Source of the DNA: Caulobacter sp. 602-1
Lineage (GTDB): Bacteria; Pseudomonadota; Alphaproteobacteria; Caulobacterales; Caulobacteraceae
NCBI RefSeq assembly: GCF_003931565.1
Contig: NZ_RRYI01000001.1
Span: 62,001-126,000, forward strand
DNA: 64,000 nucleotides
Direction: 5' to 3'
The notes below the pieces were generated by a model. It saw only the letters and a program-made list of their open reading frames with translations. It made no database searches and was not told where the DNA came from. The position numbers were made by a program, and so were the translations under genes. Positions 1-10,879 of the stretch are shown here, one piece after another. Every line of letters begins with the position of its first letter. Positions within the stretch are counted from its first letter, which is position 1.

Positions 1-76
1 CGCCCAAGGCATGGTCGAGGAGCGCGCCATCCACGCCCAGGCCGAGAGCCGGATCGACCAGATTCTGGGGCTGTAG
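1..76 (+). CDS. C-terminal fragment of an unidentified protein
   Basis: An open frame enters the window at base 2 and ends with TAG at 74-76. The last 24 residues are hydrophilic and helical-looking (ending RIDQILGL). This is too little to assign a family. The start lies outside the window. Confidence 0.5.
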   Translation, partial: AQGMVEERAIHAQAESRIDQILGL

Positions 77-222
77 GGCGAGCGCCCTTTCACCGTTTCC
101 GCGCGGCCTTCGCCGCGATCGATCCGAAATCCCCGTTTTCTGAAAATGCGAGGCGCGTGCGAATTTCCGCTTGCGCAATTTCTTATCACTGATATCTAAG
201 CGATGCTTAGTTCGGATCCGAA

Positions 223-244
223 GCACCGGTGGGGATACCGGTGC
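223..244. promoter_or_regulatory. Inverted repeat upstream of the small secreted protein
   Basis: GCACCGGT (223-230) and ACCGGTGC (237-244) form a perfect 8-bp inverted repeat around a 6-nt spacer. A second, 6-bp repeat CTAAGC/GCTTAG lies at 196-210. The rest of 77-357 holds no gene. These could be operator sites or leader hairpins for the gene at 358; nothing in the sequence decides between them. Confidence 0.35.
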
Positions 245-357
245 GGCCATGCCTAGATAGGGTGGCCCCAAGGAATTGGCAGGGTCCGGGCGGCCAGTAC
301 CGCTTTTCACCGATCAACGATCTGACCGCAACTTCCCCGATACCGGAGGGCTTTCCA

Positions 358-690
358 ATGAAGCTCCGTTCCCTGGCGGCCGCGGCCGCCCTCTCCATGC
401 TCGCCACCTCGGCCTTCGCCGACGGTCGCATCGCCGCCGCCCTGGACGTTCCCGTGGCCGCCAAGACCAAGGTCGTCGCCGGCGGGGCCGTCTTCGTCTG
501 CGAGGGCGCCGAGTGTGTCTCGGCCCAAGCCCCCTCGCGGGCTCTCACCGCGGTCGCCTGCAAGGCGCTCGCCAAGGAAGTGGGTCGCGTCTCGGCCTTC
601 GGCGGCGAAGCCAAGTCGCTGGACGCCGACGATCTGACCCGCTGCAACGCCTCGGCCAAGGGTGGTTCGTCCCTGGCCTCGGCTAAGTAG
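358..690 (+). CDS. Small secreted protein, CC_3452-like family
   Basis: A 110-residue protein with a clear Sec signal peptide (MKLRSLAAAAALSML, cleavage near AFA at residues 18-20) followed by a small domain. That domain contains two close cysteines (CEGAEC, about residues 49-54) and two further cysteines (about 67 and 98), so two disulfides are possible in the periplasm. GGAGGG at 345-350 supports the ATG at 358. From memory it resembles the Caulobacter family named after CC_3452, which also lies just upstream of atpH; this is not verified. Function unknown. A strong terminator follows. Confidence 0.8.
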   Translation: MKLRSLAAAAALSMLATSAFADGRIAAALDVPVAAKTKVVAGGAVFVCEGAECVSAQAPSRALTAVACKALAKEVGRVSAFGGEAKSLDADDLTRCNASAKGGSSLASAK

Positions 691-784
691 GAACACGTAC
701 CGCGCTTTACCTGAGTACCAGACGCGTTGTGGGTCGCCGTTTCTCCGGCCCGGTCTGGCTGTTTCCTCGAGCATTCGCCTTCAA

Positions 785-820
785 GGGCGGCGGAAACCTT
801 CCGCCGCCCCTTTTCTTTTT
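785..820 (+). terminator. Rho-independent terminator after the small secreted protein
   Basis: An 11-bp perfect stem GGGCGGCGGAA (785-795)/TTCCGCCGCCC (799-809) with a 3-nt loop is followed by a T-rich tract at 811-820 (one C interruption). Confidence 0.85.
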
Positions 821-835
821 CGGACCAGTGATTAG

Positions 836-1084
836 TTGACGCTGATGGACATGAGCTTGGCCGCCCAGCTGGAAACCGTTCTGCGCAAGGCCGCGGGCGA
901 GGGAACGGCCCTGGCCTCGATGACCGTGGACTATGCCGGAGGCGGCGTCGAAGAGGGTCTGGAGCCCAAGGCCTGGATCGAACGGGGCACCCGCAGTCTG
1001 GTCTTCGCCCAGGGCGAATTGCGCCGTCCGGACGGCGCTCTGGCGGCTTCCGCCTCGGCCGTGTTCCGCCGCGCCGCGGACTGA
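836..1084 (+). CDS. Short hotdog-fold (PaaI-like thioesterase) protein, N-terminus apparently missing
   Basis: An 82-residue frame opens with TTG directly after an in-frame TAG (833-835); an ATG is available at 845. The C-terminal half reads like a hotdog acyl-CoA thioesterase (RGTRSLVFAQGEL, then an A-A-S-A-V-F-R ending) and TLMDMSLAAQL resembles the central helix. Family members are usually about 130-150 residues. The first strand and the segment before the helix are absent, and the upstream DNA is a terminator rather than coding sequence. It is either a truncated remnant or a compact relative. No clear ribosome binding site is visible. Confidence 0.55.
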   Translation: MTLMDMSLAAQLETVLRKAAGEGTALASMTVDYAGGGVEEGLEPKAWIERGTRSLVFAQGELRRPDGALAASASAVFRRAAD

Positions 1085-1110
1085 ACGGCTAACCAGCCTC
1101 GCCCCTTTGG

Positions 1111-1138
1111 TTGCGACTGCGAAAGGCCCGTGTTATCA
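1111..1138 (+). promoter_or_regulatory. Possible sigma-70 promoter of the atp operon
   Basis: TTGCGA (1111-1116), a 16-nt spacer and TTATCA (1133-1138) lie in the only sizeable gap ahead of atpH. The match to a consensus is moderate; a transcription start has not been seen. Confidence 0.25.
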
Positions 1139-1276
1139 GGCGCGCGGCTTCGGACAGGGCGGCGCGGACGCGTCGGCCGTCCATGTGCTTTTTATAAGCA
1201 TGCTCAAGCCTTTAAGCCGCGATAAGGGTTAACCTTCTTGTTCGCGGCCATTTACAACGCACCGGGCGGATACCAA

Positions 1277-1831
1277 GTGGCGGACGAAACCAAGGCGACG
1301 GATGCGGGTCAGCGCTATGCGCAGTCCCTCTTCGAACTGACGATCGAGAACGGCTCCCTGCAGAAGGTCGAGGCCGACCTGAAGAGCCTGAAGGCCATGG
1401 TGGGCGACAGCGCCGACCTGCGCCGCCTGATCGCCTCGCCGGCCTTCTCCGCCGAGGACAAGGGCAAGGGCCTGTCCGCCGTCGCCAAGAAGGCCGGCTT
1501 CCAGCCGCTGACCATCAAGTTCCTGGGTCTCGTCGCCGCCAACGGTCGCGCTGGCGATCTGATGGGCGCGATCACCGCCTTCACCGAGCTGTCGGCCAAG
1601 CACCGCGGCGTCGTCACCGCCGAGGTCGTCTCGGCCGCCGCCCTGTCGCCCGCCCAGCTGAAGGGCGTGCAAGCCGCCCTGGCCGGGGCGCTCGGCAAGA
1701 CCCCCGAAGTTTCCACGCGCGTCGATCCGTCCCTGCTGGGCGGCCTGAAGGTGCGCGTCGGTTCGCGTCTCTTCGATGCTTCGCTCCGTTCGAAGCTCGA
1801 TTCCCTGAAATTCGCCCTGAAGCGCGCCTGA
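1277..1831 (+). CDS. atpH: ATP synthase F1 subunit delta
   Basis: A 184-residue OSCP/delta protein, the stalk component joining F1 to the b subunits of the membrane sector. It begins with the typical helical N-domain ([11 protein letters not shown]) and ends with the conserved C-terminal segment ([20 protein letters not shown]). The frame is open further upstream from a TTG at 1238. The GTG at 1277 is preferred because GGGCGGA (1264-1270) lies just upstream and the protein then starts at the usual [11 protein letters not shown]. It is first in an operon with atpA 49 nt downstream. Genes for the F0 sector are not in the window, as is usual in alphaproteobacteria. Confidence 0.95.
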   Translation: MADETKATDAGQRYAQSLFELTIENGSLQKVEADLKSLKAMVGDSADLRRLIASPAFSAEDKGKGLSAVAKKAGFQPLTIKFLGLVAANGRAGDLMGAITAFTELSAKHRGVVTAEVVSAAALSPAQLKGVQAALAGALGKTPEVSTRVDPSLLGGLKVRVGSRLFDASLRSKLDSLKFALKRA

Positions 1832-1850
1832 GCGTATAAGCGCGCCCTAA

Positions 1851-3413
<1,563 letters not shown>

Positions 3414-3423
3414 GAGGCCGCAG

Positions 3424-4053
3424 ATGGCTGACGCCCCCAAGACCCTGGACGCGTGGTCCGGCGAGTTCGGAGACCGCTATACCGAGCGGAATTCCGTGAC
3501 CGTCGACGCCGTGCGCGGCCGGGCAAGGGCTTGGGGGCAAGTGCTGCCGCGTCTGGTCGGCGATCCGCCCAAGAGCATCCTGGAAGTCGGTCCGAACGTC
3601 GGGCTGAACCTGCGGGGTCTCCAGGCGATCACCGACGCCGAGCTGTGGGGCATCGAGCCCAATGGCGTGGCCCGCAAGCAGATCCTCGAGGATGGCGTCC
3701 TGCCGCCCGAGCGTCTGTTCGAGGGCTTCGGGCACAGCATCCCGCTGGCGGATGGCGCGGTCGACATGGCGTTCACCTCGGGCGTTCTGATCCATGTGGA
3801 TCCGACCCAGCTCGAGGCGACGATGCGCGAGATTCATCGCGTTTCGGCCAAGTACGTCCTCTGCGCCGAGTATTTTTCGCCGAAGGCGGAAACGATTATG
3901 TACCGAGGCGAGACGGATCTTCTGTTTAAGAACGATTTCGGCTCGCTCTATTTGGATCTGTTCCCGGATCTGGTGCTGGTTGATTACGGATTCTTCTGGA
4001 GAAGAACGACCGTGATGGACGACACCACCTGGTGGCTGTTTAGGAAGGTCTGA
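3424..4053 (+). CDS. Class I SAM-dependent methyltransferase inside the atp operon (pseudaminic-acid-associated type)
   Basis: 209 residues with a class I methyltransferase fold: motif [13 protein letters not shown] (about residues 51-62), an acidic residue after strand 2 (GIEPNG), and the [20 protein letters not shown] segment. The C-terminal [14 protein letters not shown] segment resembles, from memory, the methylases found in pseudaminic acid clusters. It lies in the gap between atpA and atpG, on the same strand, with AAGAGG at 3412-3417 and 7 nt to atpG, so it should be co-transcribed. A hand count of 3871-3990 gives 58 G+C in 120 bases (48%), well below its neighbours, which suggests acquisition by transfer. 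Substrate unknown. Confidence 0.85.
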   Translation: MADAPKTLDAWSGEFGDRYTERNSVTVDAVRGRARAWGQVLPRLVGDPPKSILEVGPNVGLNLRGLQAITDAELWGIEPNGVARKQILEDGVLPPERLFEGFGHSIPLADGAVDMAFTSGVLIHVDPTQLEATMREIHRVSAKYVLCAEYFSPKAETIMYRGETDLLFKNDFGSLYLDLFPDLVLVDYGFFWRRTTVMDDTTWWLFRKV

Positions 4054-4060
4054 TAGGCGG

Positions 4061-4936
4061 ATGGCAAGCCTAAAGGAAATGCGCAATCGGATCTCGAGCG
4101 TGAAAGCCACGCAGAAGATCACGAAAGCGATGCAGATGGTGGCGGCGGCCAAGCTGCGCCGGAGCCAGGACGCGGCGGAATCCGCGCGTCCCTATGCTCG
4201 GCGTCTGGCGAGCGTGATCGCCAACCTGGCCTCGGGCGTGTCCGGCGACGGCGCGCCGAAGATGCTGGCCGGCACGGGCCGCGACGAGCGACACCTCGTC
4301 GTCGTCGCCGCCGCCGACCGGGGCCTGGCGGGCGGCTTCACCTCGTCGATCGTCCGCGCCGCGCGGGTCCACATCGACAGCCTGATCGCACAAGGCAAGA
4401 CGGTGCAGATCATCTGCGTCGGCAAGAAGGTGACGGCCCAGCTCACTCGCCCCTACGCAGGCAAGATCGTCGAGACCTTCGACCTGTCGGCCTATCGCCA
4501 GCTGACGCTGTCGGTGGCCCAGCCGATCGCCGACACCGTCACCCGCCTGTATGAAGCGGGCGAGACCGACGTGGTCACCCTGTTCTACAGCCGCTTCAAG
4601 TCGGTGGTGCAGCAGATCCCGACCGGCCTGCAGCTGATCCCGGCCACCGTCGAGGGCGTCGAAGCCCCGACCGGTCCGGCGGCGGTCTACGAATACGAGC
4701 CCTCGGAAGAGGCCATCCTCGAGACCCTGCTGCCGCGCAACCTGACGGTCCAGATCCTGTCGGCCCTGCTGGACAACATGGCCGGCTTCTACGCCAGCCA
4801 GATGACCGCCATGGACAACGCCACGCGCAACGCCGGCGATATGATCAAGCGCTACACCCTCGAATATAACCGCTCCCGCCAGGCCCAGATCACCAAGGAG
4901 CTGATCGAGATCATCTCCGGCGCCGAAGCCGTCTGA
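4061..4936 (+). CDS. atpG: ATP synthase F1 subunit gamma
   Basis: 291 residues forming the rotating central stalk. The N-terminal helix ([20 protein letters not shown]) and C-terminal helix ([15 protein letters not shown]) are both present; these form the coiled coil inside the alpha/beta hexamer. The ATG lies 7 nt after the methyltransferase stop. GGAAGG at 4043-4048, inside the end of the methyltransferase gene, is the best ribosome binding site, so its translation may depend on the inserted gene. atpD follows after 46 nt. Confidence 0.97.
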   Translation: MASLKEMRNRISSVKATQKITKAMQMVAAAKLRRSQDAAESARPYARRLASVIANLASGVSGDGAPKMLAGTGRDERHLVVVAAADRGLAGGFTSSIVRAARVHIDSLIAQGKTVQIICVGKKVTAQLTRPYAGKIVETFDLSAYRQLTLSVAQPIADTVTRLYEAGETDVVTLFYSRFKSVVQQIPTGLQLIPATVEGVEAPTGPAAVYEYEPSEEAILETLLPRNLTVQILSALLDNMAGFYASQMTAMDNATRNAGDMIKRYTLEYNRSRQAQITKELIEIISGAEAV

Positions 4937-4946
4937 TCTAGCCTAA

Positions 4947-6610
<1,664 letters not shown>

Positions 6611-6611
<1 letters not shown>

Positions 6612-6862
6612 TGACCGAAGACACGGAACTGGCCGGTTTCTGCTGCGAGGAGCTGGCGGAGGCGGTGTCTCCGGACACCTCCGCCGGTCTCATCGAGCAT
6701 GACAGCGGCCTGATCCTGCTGAACCTCGGCGAGCGGGAAGAAGAGGGCGAGACCGGCCTGATGCTGGCCACGATCCACTTCTGCCCGTTCTGCGGGACCG
6801 AAATCCAGACCGACGAGGATATCGAGGCCGCTCTTGGCGGTGTCGAGGAGACCTTCAACTGA
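6611..6862 (+). CDS. 83-residue Cys-containing protein between atpD and atpC
   Basis: A small acidic protein with two cysteine pairs: FCCEE near residues 10-14 and CPFCG near 58-62. The second is a typical zinc-ribbon half site, and a four-Cys metal site is possible. The start overlaps the atpD stop (TGATG) and the stop overlaps the atpC start (TGATG), so it is translationally coupled on both sides. No ATP synthase subunit corresponds to it. Function unknown; assembly factor or unrelated passenger are both possible. Confidence 0.8.
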
Positions 6863-7122
6863 TGGCCAAACTGCACTTTTCCCTGGTCGCGCCCGAGCGC
6901 GAACTGTTCTCCGGCGACGTGGACATGGTCCAGGCTCCGGGCGCGGAAGGCGACTTCGGCGTCCTGGCCAACCACGCCCCGTTCATGACCACCCTGCGCG
7001 AAGGCAAGGTGACCGTGAAGGACGGCGCGACGACCAAGGTGTTCGACATCCAGGGCGGCTTCGCCGATGTCGGTCCGGAAGGCTTGACGATCCTGGCCGA
7101 GCACGCCGTCGAAGCGGCCTGA
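6862..7122 (+). CDS. atpC: ATP synthase F1 subunit epsilon, short form
   Basis: 86 residues covering only the N-terminal beta-sandwich of the epsilon subunit (APERELFSGDVDMVQAPG, the GDFGVLANHAP loop and the GGFADV segment). The two C-terminal helices that inhibit ATP hydrolysis in E. coli are absent. The frame ends cleanly with TGA and is followed by a terminator, so there is no sign of a frameshift. Another inhibitor, such as the alphaproteobacterial zeta protein, would be needed if hydrolysis is to be blocked; it is not in the window. Confidence 0.95.
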   Translation: MAKLHFSLVAPERELFSGDVDMVQAPGAEGDFGVLANHAPFMTTLREGKVTVKDGATTKVFDIQGGFADVGPEGLTILAEHAVEAA

Positions 7123-7136
7123 CGCCAAGCGCGATA

Positions 7137-7161
7137 GCCGAAAGTGGATACCGGTTTCGGC
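7137..7161. repeat. Short intergenic palindrome with AAGTGGATACCGGTTT core
   Basis: GCCGAAA (7137-7143) and TTTCGGC (7155-7161) pair around gtggataccgg. The core recurs, with one or two changes, at 19591-19606 (AAGTGGATGCCGGTTC), so this is a dispersed intergenic element rather than a single operator. Confidence 0.55.
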
Positions 7162-7201
7162 GGCCATCGTGCGGCAAAAAGGGTTTCGCCCACGCGCTTT
7201 G

Positions 7202-7236
7202 AAACGCCCTCGGTCCCCCGGATCGGGGGCGTTTTC
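7202..7236 (+). terminator. Terminator of the atp operon
   Basis: AAACGCCC (7202-7209) pairs with GGGCGTTT (7227-7234). An inner CCCCCG/CGGGGG stem is also possible. Only a short T stretch (7232-7235) follows, so it is a moderate rho-independent terminator. Confidence 0.55.
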
Positions 7237-7383
7237 GCGTGCGGGGCGGCCGTCCATCGCGCCATGCGCGAGAAAATTACACTTGTGGCCCAATCTTGGT
7301 CTTAATCCGCACCCATAAGGGTTGCGAGGGACCGCCTGTCGGTTTTAATGCCGACCTCTCGTCTTGTTGGGGATATCCAGCCT

Positions 7384-8100
7384 ATGCGCCTTGCGCTCGT
7401 CAGCCTGATCGCCCTCGGCGCGGTCTCGACCGCCGCCGTTGCTCAGGAGCAAACCACCGCTCCCGCCGCCACGCCCGCTCCGGCTCCGGCCGCCGCGCCG
7501 GCCCCGGCCCCGGCCGATCAGGCCGCTCCCGCCGCCGCTCCGGCTGATCAAGCCGCGCCGCCCGTCGCCGCGACCGCCGCTGGCGCCGCTCCGGCCGAAA
7601 CCTATACCGCTCCGGTTCGCGGTCCGCGCACCACCGATCCGCTGTCGGTCCGCCTGATGGACGTGCTGGACAGGGTCTGCAAGCCATCGGTGGCTGGCGG
7701 CGATTTCGCCCAGCTGGTCAAGGACTACGGCTTCAAGAAGAAGAAGGAGCAGTGGGTCTTCGCCCTCGAGAAGCCCTACAACATCACCCTGGACAACCCG
7801 GGTTCGAACAAGAACGTCTGCACGATCACCATCGACTACGCGCAGACCCCCGAGCAGGCCCAGGAACTGGCCAACGCCCTGCACGACTACGCCACCTGGG
7901 AAAACAGCCCGCAGCTGCGCCTGATCCGCAACGACCAGACGGTCGGCAGCGACTTCCGCCGCTTCACCGTGTCGTGGGACGACGCCTGGGCGGGCGGTCA
8001 CGCCGGTCTGGTGTTCATGCGCCTGAAGAAGCTGGACGAGACCTCGGTCGGCAAGAACTTCGAACGCGCCCAGATCCTCTACAGCACCACCAGCCGCTAA
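7384..8100 (+). CDS. Secreted protein with Ala/Pro-rich linker, function unknown
   Basis: 238 residues. The signal peptide is MRLALVSLIALGAVSTAAVAQ, followed by about 50 residues of Ala/Pro repeats (with ADQAAPAAAPADQAA) and then a folded domain of about 150 residues with two cysteines (VCKPS and VCTITIDY). The start at 7384 is favoured over an in-frame ATG at 7348 because it begins the signal peptide and has GGGGA at 7369-7373. Probably periplasmic or envelope-anchored; the Pro-rich part would act as a spacer. I do not recognise the domain. Confidence 0.8.
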   Translation: MRLALVSLIALGAVSTAAVAQEQTTAPAATPAPAPAAAPAPAPADQAAPAAAPADQAAPPVAATAAGAAPAETYTAPVRGPRTTDPLSVRLMDVLDRVCKPSVAGGDFAQLVKDYGFKKKKEQWVFALEKPYNITLDNPGSNKNVCTITIDYAQTPEQAQELANALHDYATWENSPQLRLIRNDQTVGSDFRRFTVSWDDAWAGGHAGLVFMRLKKLDETSVGKNFERAQILYSTTSR

Positions 8101-8144
8101 GGCCGGTTGGTTGCCCTCCGGGGCGGCGCGATCTATCTAGGCGA

Positions 8145-8226
8145 GGCGCGGGGGACGACCCCCGCGCCTTTTGCTTGTCGCGAAGACCGATTGTCCGGGG
8201 ACGACCCCACCTTTTCAGAAAAGGGG
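8145..8226 (+). promoter_or_regulatory. Guanidine-II (mini-ykkC) riboswitch
   Basis: Two hairpins with identical ACGA loops. P1 has a 10-bp stem GGCGCGGGGG (8145-8154)/CCCCCGCGCC (8159-8168). P2 has GGGG (8197-8200)/CCCC (8205-8208). Paired hairpins with ACGR loops define the guanidine-II class, and the downstream gene is a guanidinium exporter. The 3' half of P2 can instead join CCTTTT (8210-8215) in pairing with AAAAGG (8219-8224) and GG (8225-8226), which covers the ribosome binding site AAGGGG. Ligand-stabilised P2 would therefore free translation. P1 followed by TTTT could also act as a weak terminator for the upstream gene. Confidence 0.88.
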
Positions 8227-8232
8227 CTCGTC

Positions 8233-8556
8233 ATGGCCTGGATCATCCTCCTTATCGCCGGCCTCTTCGAAGTGGGCTGGGCCGTGGGCCTGAAGTTCAC
8301 CGAAGGCTTCACCAAGCCGATCCCGATCGCGCTGACCGCCATCAGCCTGGCGCTGTCCATGGGCCTGTTGGGCTGGGCGGTGAAGACCCTGCCGCTGGGC
8401 ACGGCCTACGCCGTCTGGACCGGCGTCGGCGCGGTCGGCACGGCCATCGTCGGCATCGTGCTCTTCAAGGAGCCGGCGACCGCGGCCAGGCTCGTCTGCC
8501 TGGGCCTGATCGTGGCCGGAATCCTGGGGCTGAAGGTCTTCTCGCCGACGGCCTAA
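8233..8556 (+). CDS. gdx: Guanidinium exporter Gdx (SugE), small multidrug resistance family
   Basis: 107 residues with four predicted membrane helices. The first contains the essential glutamate of the SMR family ([18 protein letters not shown]), the pattern of the SugE/Gdx branch rather than EmrE. It exports guanidinium in exchange for protons as an antiparallel dimer. The start at 8233 has AAGGGG at 8221-8226; in-frame codons upstream fall within the riboswitch. Expression should rise with guanidine through the leader. The stop overlaps that of the convergent hydrolase by 4 nt. Confidence 0.92.
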   Translation: MAWIILLIAGLFEVGWAVGLKFTEGFTKPIPIALTAISLALSMGLLGWAVKTLPLGTAYAVWTGVGAVGTAIVGIVLFKEPATAARLVCLGLIVAGILGLKVFSPTA

Positions 8557-9302
8557 GCCGCCGCCCGACCTTCGTCGCCGATGAACGCCAGGCAGCGCTC
8601 GGCGACCGCCTCCCAGCCGGGTTCTCCGGGCAGCCAGTGGCTCATCTCGGGGAACACCTCGACGCCGCCGCCCAGGCGCGCGGCTGTCTGGCGGACCGTG
8701 GCGGGCGGATGGATGATGTCCTGGCCGCCGGCGATCGCCAGCACGGGACAGCCCGGCGCCGTGACCGAGGTGGTCATGAAAGGATCCAGCCACCAGTTCA
8801 GCGTTTCCCAGAGGGCCCGGCCGCTCTCGGCTGTCATGCGCGCGAAGATGGCCTTGCGTTCGGGGCGCTGCAGGCGGTCGACGCTGTAGCGGCGCACGAC
8901 GCCATAGTCCGGGGCGATGGCCTGCAGCCAGTAGGGGCCGAGAGTATAGAGGCTGACGGCCGAGACCGCCTCCTCCAGGCTCGCGCCCGAGACGCCCCAG
9001 GGCGCGGAGGGAGCCAGCAGGATCAGCTTGGAGGTCTTGGCGCGGCCGGCGGCCATCTGGGCGACCAAGCCGCCCATCGAGTGGCCGATCAGGATCGGCG
9101 GTGTCTCGCAGGTCTCGATCAGACGCGCGATCTGGCGCGCGTAGTCGCTCATCGAGGCTCCGGCGGCGCTGCTCTGGCCGTCATGCCCGATCAGGTCTGG
9201 CGTCAGCACGCGATGACCCGCCGCCTCGAACGGCGCGCGGAAGGCGTCGAAGGTCCAGCCGCCGCAGAAGGCGCCGTGGACCATGATCACGGGTGCGCGC
9301 AT
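8553..9302 (-). CDS. Alpha/beta hydrolase
   Basis: 249 residues starting directly with the first strand of the fold ([14 protein letters not shown], oxyanion region). The nucleophile elbow is GHSMGG (Ser75), and the likely Asp and His are in [10 protein letters not shown] and EMSHWLPGE near the C-terminus. Cytoplasmic, no signal peptide. The substrate cannot be told; esterase or lactonase-type activity is typical. Its start codon lies 12 nt beyond a minus-strand terminator for the next gene upstream, so it either has a promoter overlapping that hairpin or depends on read-through. Confidence 0.85.
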   Translation of the reverse strand: MRAPVIMVHGAFCGGWTFDAFRAPFEAAGHRVLTPDLIGHDGQSSAAGASMSDYARQIARLIETCETPPILIGHSMGGLVAQMAAGRAKTSKLILLAPSAPWGVSGASLEEAVSAVSLYTLGPYWLQAIAPDYGVVRRYSVDRLQRPERKAIFARMTAESGRALWETLNWWLDPFMTTSVTAPGCPVLAIAGGQDIIHPPATVRQTAARLGGGVEVFPEMSHWLPGEPGWEAVAERCLAFIGDEGRAAA

Positions 9303-9314
9303 GAACGCCCTAAG

Positions 9315-9344
9315 AAAACCCCGCCGACGAAGCAGTCGGCGGGG
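9315..9344 (-). terminator. Terminator of the tailed hydrolase gene
   Basis: CCCCGCCGAC (9319-9328) and GTCGGCGGGG (9335-9344) form a perfect 10-bp stem with a 6-nt loop. On the minus strand it is followed by TTTTCTTA (from 9318 downwards). Confidence 0.85.
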
Positions 9345-9359
9345 ATCAGCCTACACGCT

Positions 9360-10856
9360 CTACTTCGCCTTGGGCGAGGTTTTGGCGGGCGCCTTTGTCA
9401 CGGGCGCCTTTGTCGCGGGCGCCTTGGCGGCGGCCGCCTTCGGAGCCGTGGTCTTCGGGGCCGCGGCGGCTTTCGGAGCGGCCGCCTTGGGCGCGGCCTT
9501 GGCGGCGACCGGCTTCGCGGCCGGAGCCTTCGGGGCGGCTTTCGGCGCGGCGGTCTTGGCGGGAGCCGGAGCGGCCTCGGCCTTCGGCTTGGCCGGAGCC
9601 TTGGGCTTAGCGGCAGGCGCGGCCTTCGCGGCCGGGGCCGGAGCGGCCTTGGCGGCGGGCTTCGGCGCGGCGGCGGCCTTGGCCGGAGCCTTGGGCTTGG
9701 CGACCGGAGCAGCCTTCGCGGCCGGCGCGGGTTTGGCGGCCGGCGCGGCCTTGGCCTTCGTGGCCGGCTTCGGAGCGGCCTCGGTCTTGGCGGGCGCGGC
9801 CTTGGCCGTCGCCTTGGGCTTCGCCTCGGTCTTCGGCTTGGCGGCGGCCTTGGGGGCCGCGGCCTTCTTCGGCGCGGGCTTCTCGGCCGCCGGAGCGGGA
9901 GCGGCCGCCACGGGGGTTGGCGCGGGGGCCGGGACCGGCGTTGGGGCTGGAGCCGGCGTCGGGGCAGGCTCCGCCGCCTTTACCGGCGTCGGCGCGGGTT
10001 CGGGCGGCTTGGCCGGAGCCGGAGCCGGAGCCGGAGCCGCGGCGGGCGCGGGAGCCGGAGCCGCCGTGGCGGCCGGAGCTTTGTTCTTGCCCGTCAGCCA
10101 GGCGATCACGTCGTCGAGGATCTTCATCGTGTTGGGCTCGTCTATGAGATAATGGGCGTTGTTGGGGTAGATCTTGAGTTCGGCCTGCGGGTATTTGCGG
10201 CCGAGACGCTGGACATCGTCCAGCGGCGTGGTGCGGTCCAAGGCGCCGGCATTGACCAGGATCGGCACGGTCACCTTGGTTTCATCGACATAGGCCGTCT
10301 TGTGGACGTCCTTGTGCGGCCAAGCCAGGTCGGCCAGCGCCTGGCCGCTGTCATAGACCATCGTGGCGTAGAGCGCGTCGTGACGCTCGGCCGGCACGGC
10401 GTTCATGACGCCGAACTTGAAGCCGGTCTTCCACATCTTGCCCGCCCGGGTCTCGGGCCTCGATTGGAGGGCCATGTTCAGGAAGGTGAAGACCGGAGAA
10501 AGCTTGGGCTTGCCGCGCGCATCGGCCGGCGAAGCCGGGGCGAACAGCACCAGAGCCGACGCATGGCCGGCCTCGGCGACCTTCTGGGCGATCAGCCCGC
10601 CCATCGAATGGCCGAAGACCAGTGGCTTCTTGCCGGTCTCCTTGGCCAGGGTCTGGGCCAGGGCGCTCATCTCGGCGACATAGTCGGCCAGGGAGAGGCC
10701 GACCAGGCCCGCGCGCGGCCCCTCGACCGTGCGCACCGCCGACCGGATGGTCGGCGCCACCACGCTATAGCCTTCGGCCTTCAGCCGCGCGGCGACGGGA
10801 CCCCAGACATCCCCCGCGCAGCCGTAGCCGTGAATCAGCAGAACCGTATCCGCCAT
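9360..10856 (-). CDS. Alpha/beta hydrolase with a 240-residue Ala/Pro/Lys-rich tail
   Basis: 498 residues. Residues 1-258 are a complete alpha/beta hydrolase: LLIHGYGCAGDVW, nucleophile GHSMGG (Ser84), Asp207 (AGALDRTT) and His235 (NNAHYL). From residue 259 to the end the sequence is almost only Ala, Pro, Lys with some Thr/Glu, in imperfect repeats such as KAAPAAKPKAPAK. It resembles eukaryotic H1 tails or the bacterial AlgP type and is expected to be disordered and basic. The ATG at 10854-10856 is preceded by GGGGAG; an upstream in-frame start would overlap rppH. The tail could bind DNA, RNA, polyphosphate or cell wall. Function unknown. Confidence 0.85.
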   Translation of the reverse strand: MADTVLLIHGYGCAGDVWGPVAARLKAEGYSVVAPTIRSAVRTVEGPRAGLVGLSLADYVAEMSALAQTLAKETGKKPLVFGHSMGGLIAQKVAEAGHASALVLFAPASPADARGKPKLSPVFTFLNMALQSRPETRAGKMWKTGFKFGVMNAVPAERHDALYATMVYDSGQALADLAWPHKDVHKTAYVDETKVTVPILVNAGALDRTTPLDDVQRLGRKYPQAELKIYPNNAHYLIDEPNTMKILDDVIAWLTGKNKAPAATAAPAPAPAAAPAPAPAPAKPPEPAPTPVKAAEPAPTPAPAPTPVPAPAPTPVAAAPAPAAEKPAPKKAAAPKAAAKPKTEAKPKATAKAAPAKTEAAPKPATKAKAAPAAKPAPAAKAAPVAKPKAPAKAAAAPKPAAKAAPAPAAKAAPAAKPKAPAKPKAEAAPAPAKTAAPKAAPKAPAAKPVAAKAAPKAAAPKAAAAPKTTAPKAAAAKAPATKAPVTKAPAKTSPKAK

Positions 10857-10879
10857 TCGGTACTCCCCAGCGCGGGAGA

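Noticed and set aside
8145..8172. First ACGA hairpin as a plain terminator of the upstream gene
   Set aside because: A TTTT follows it, but the ACGA loop, the second ACGA hairpin and the gdx gene fit the guanidine-II riboswitch much better. A double role cannot be excluded.
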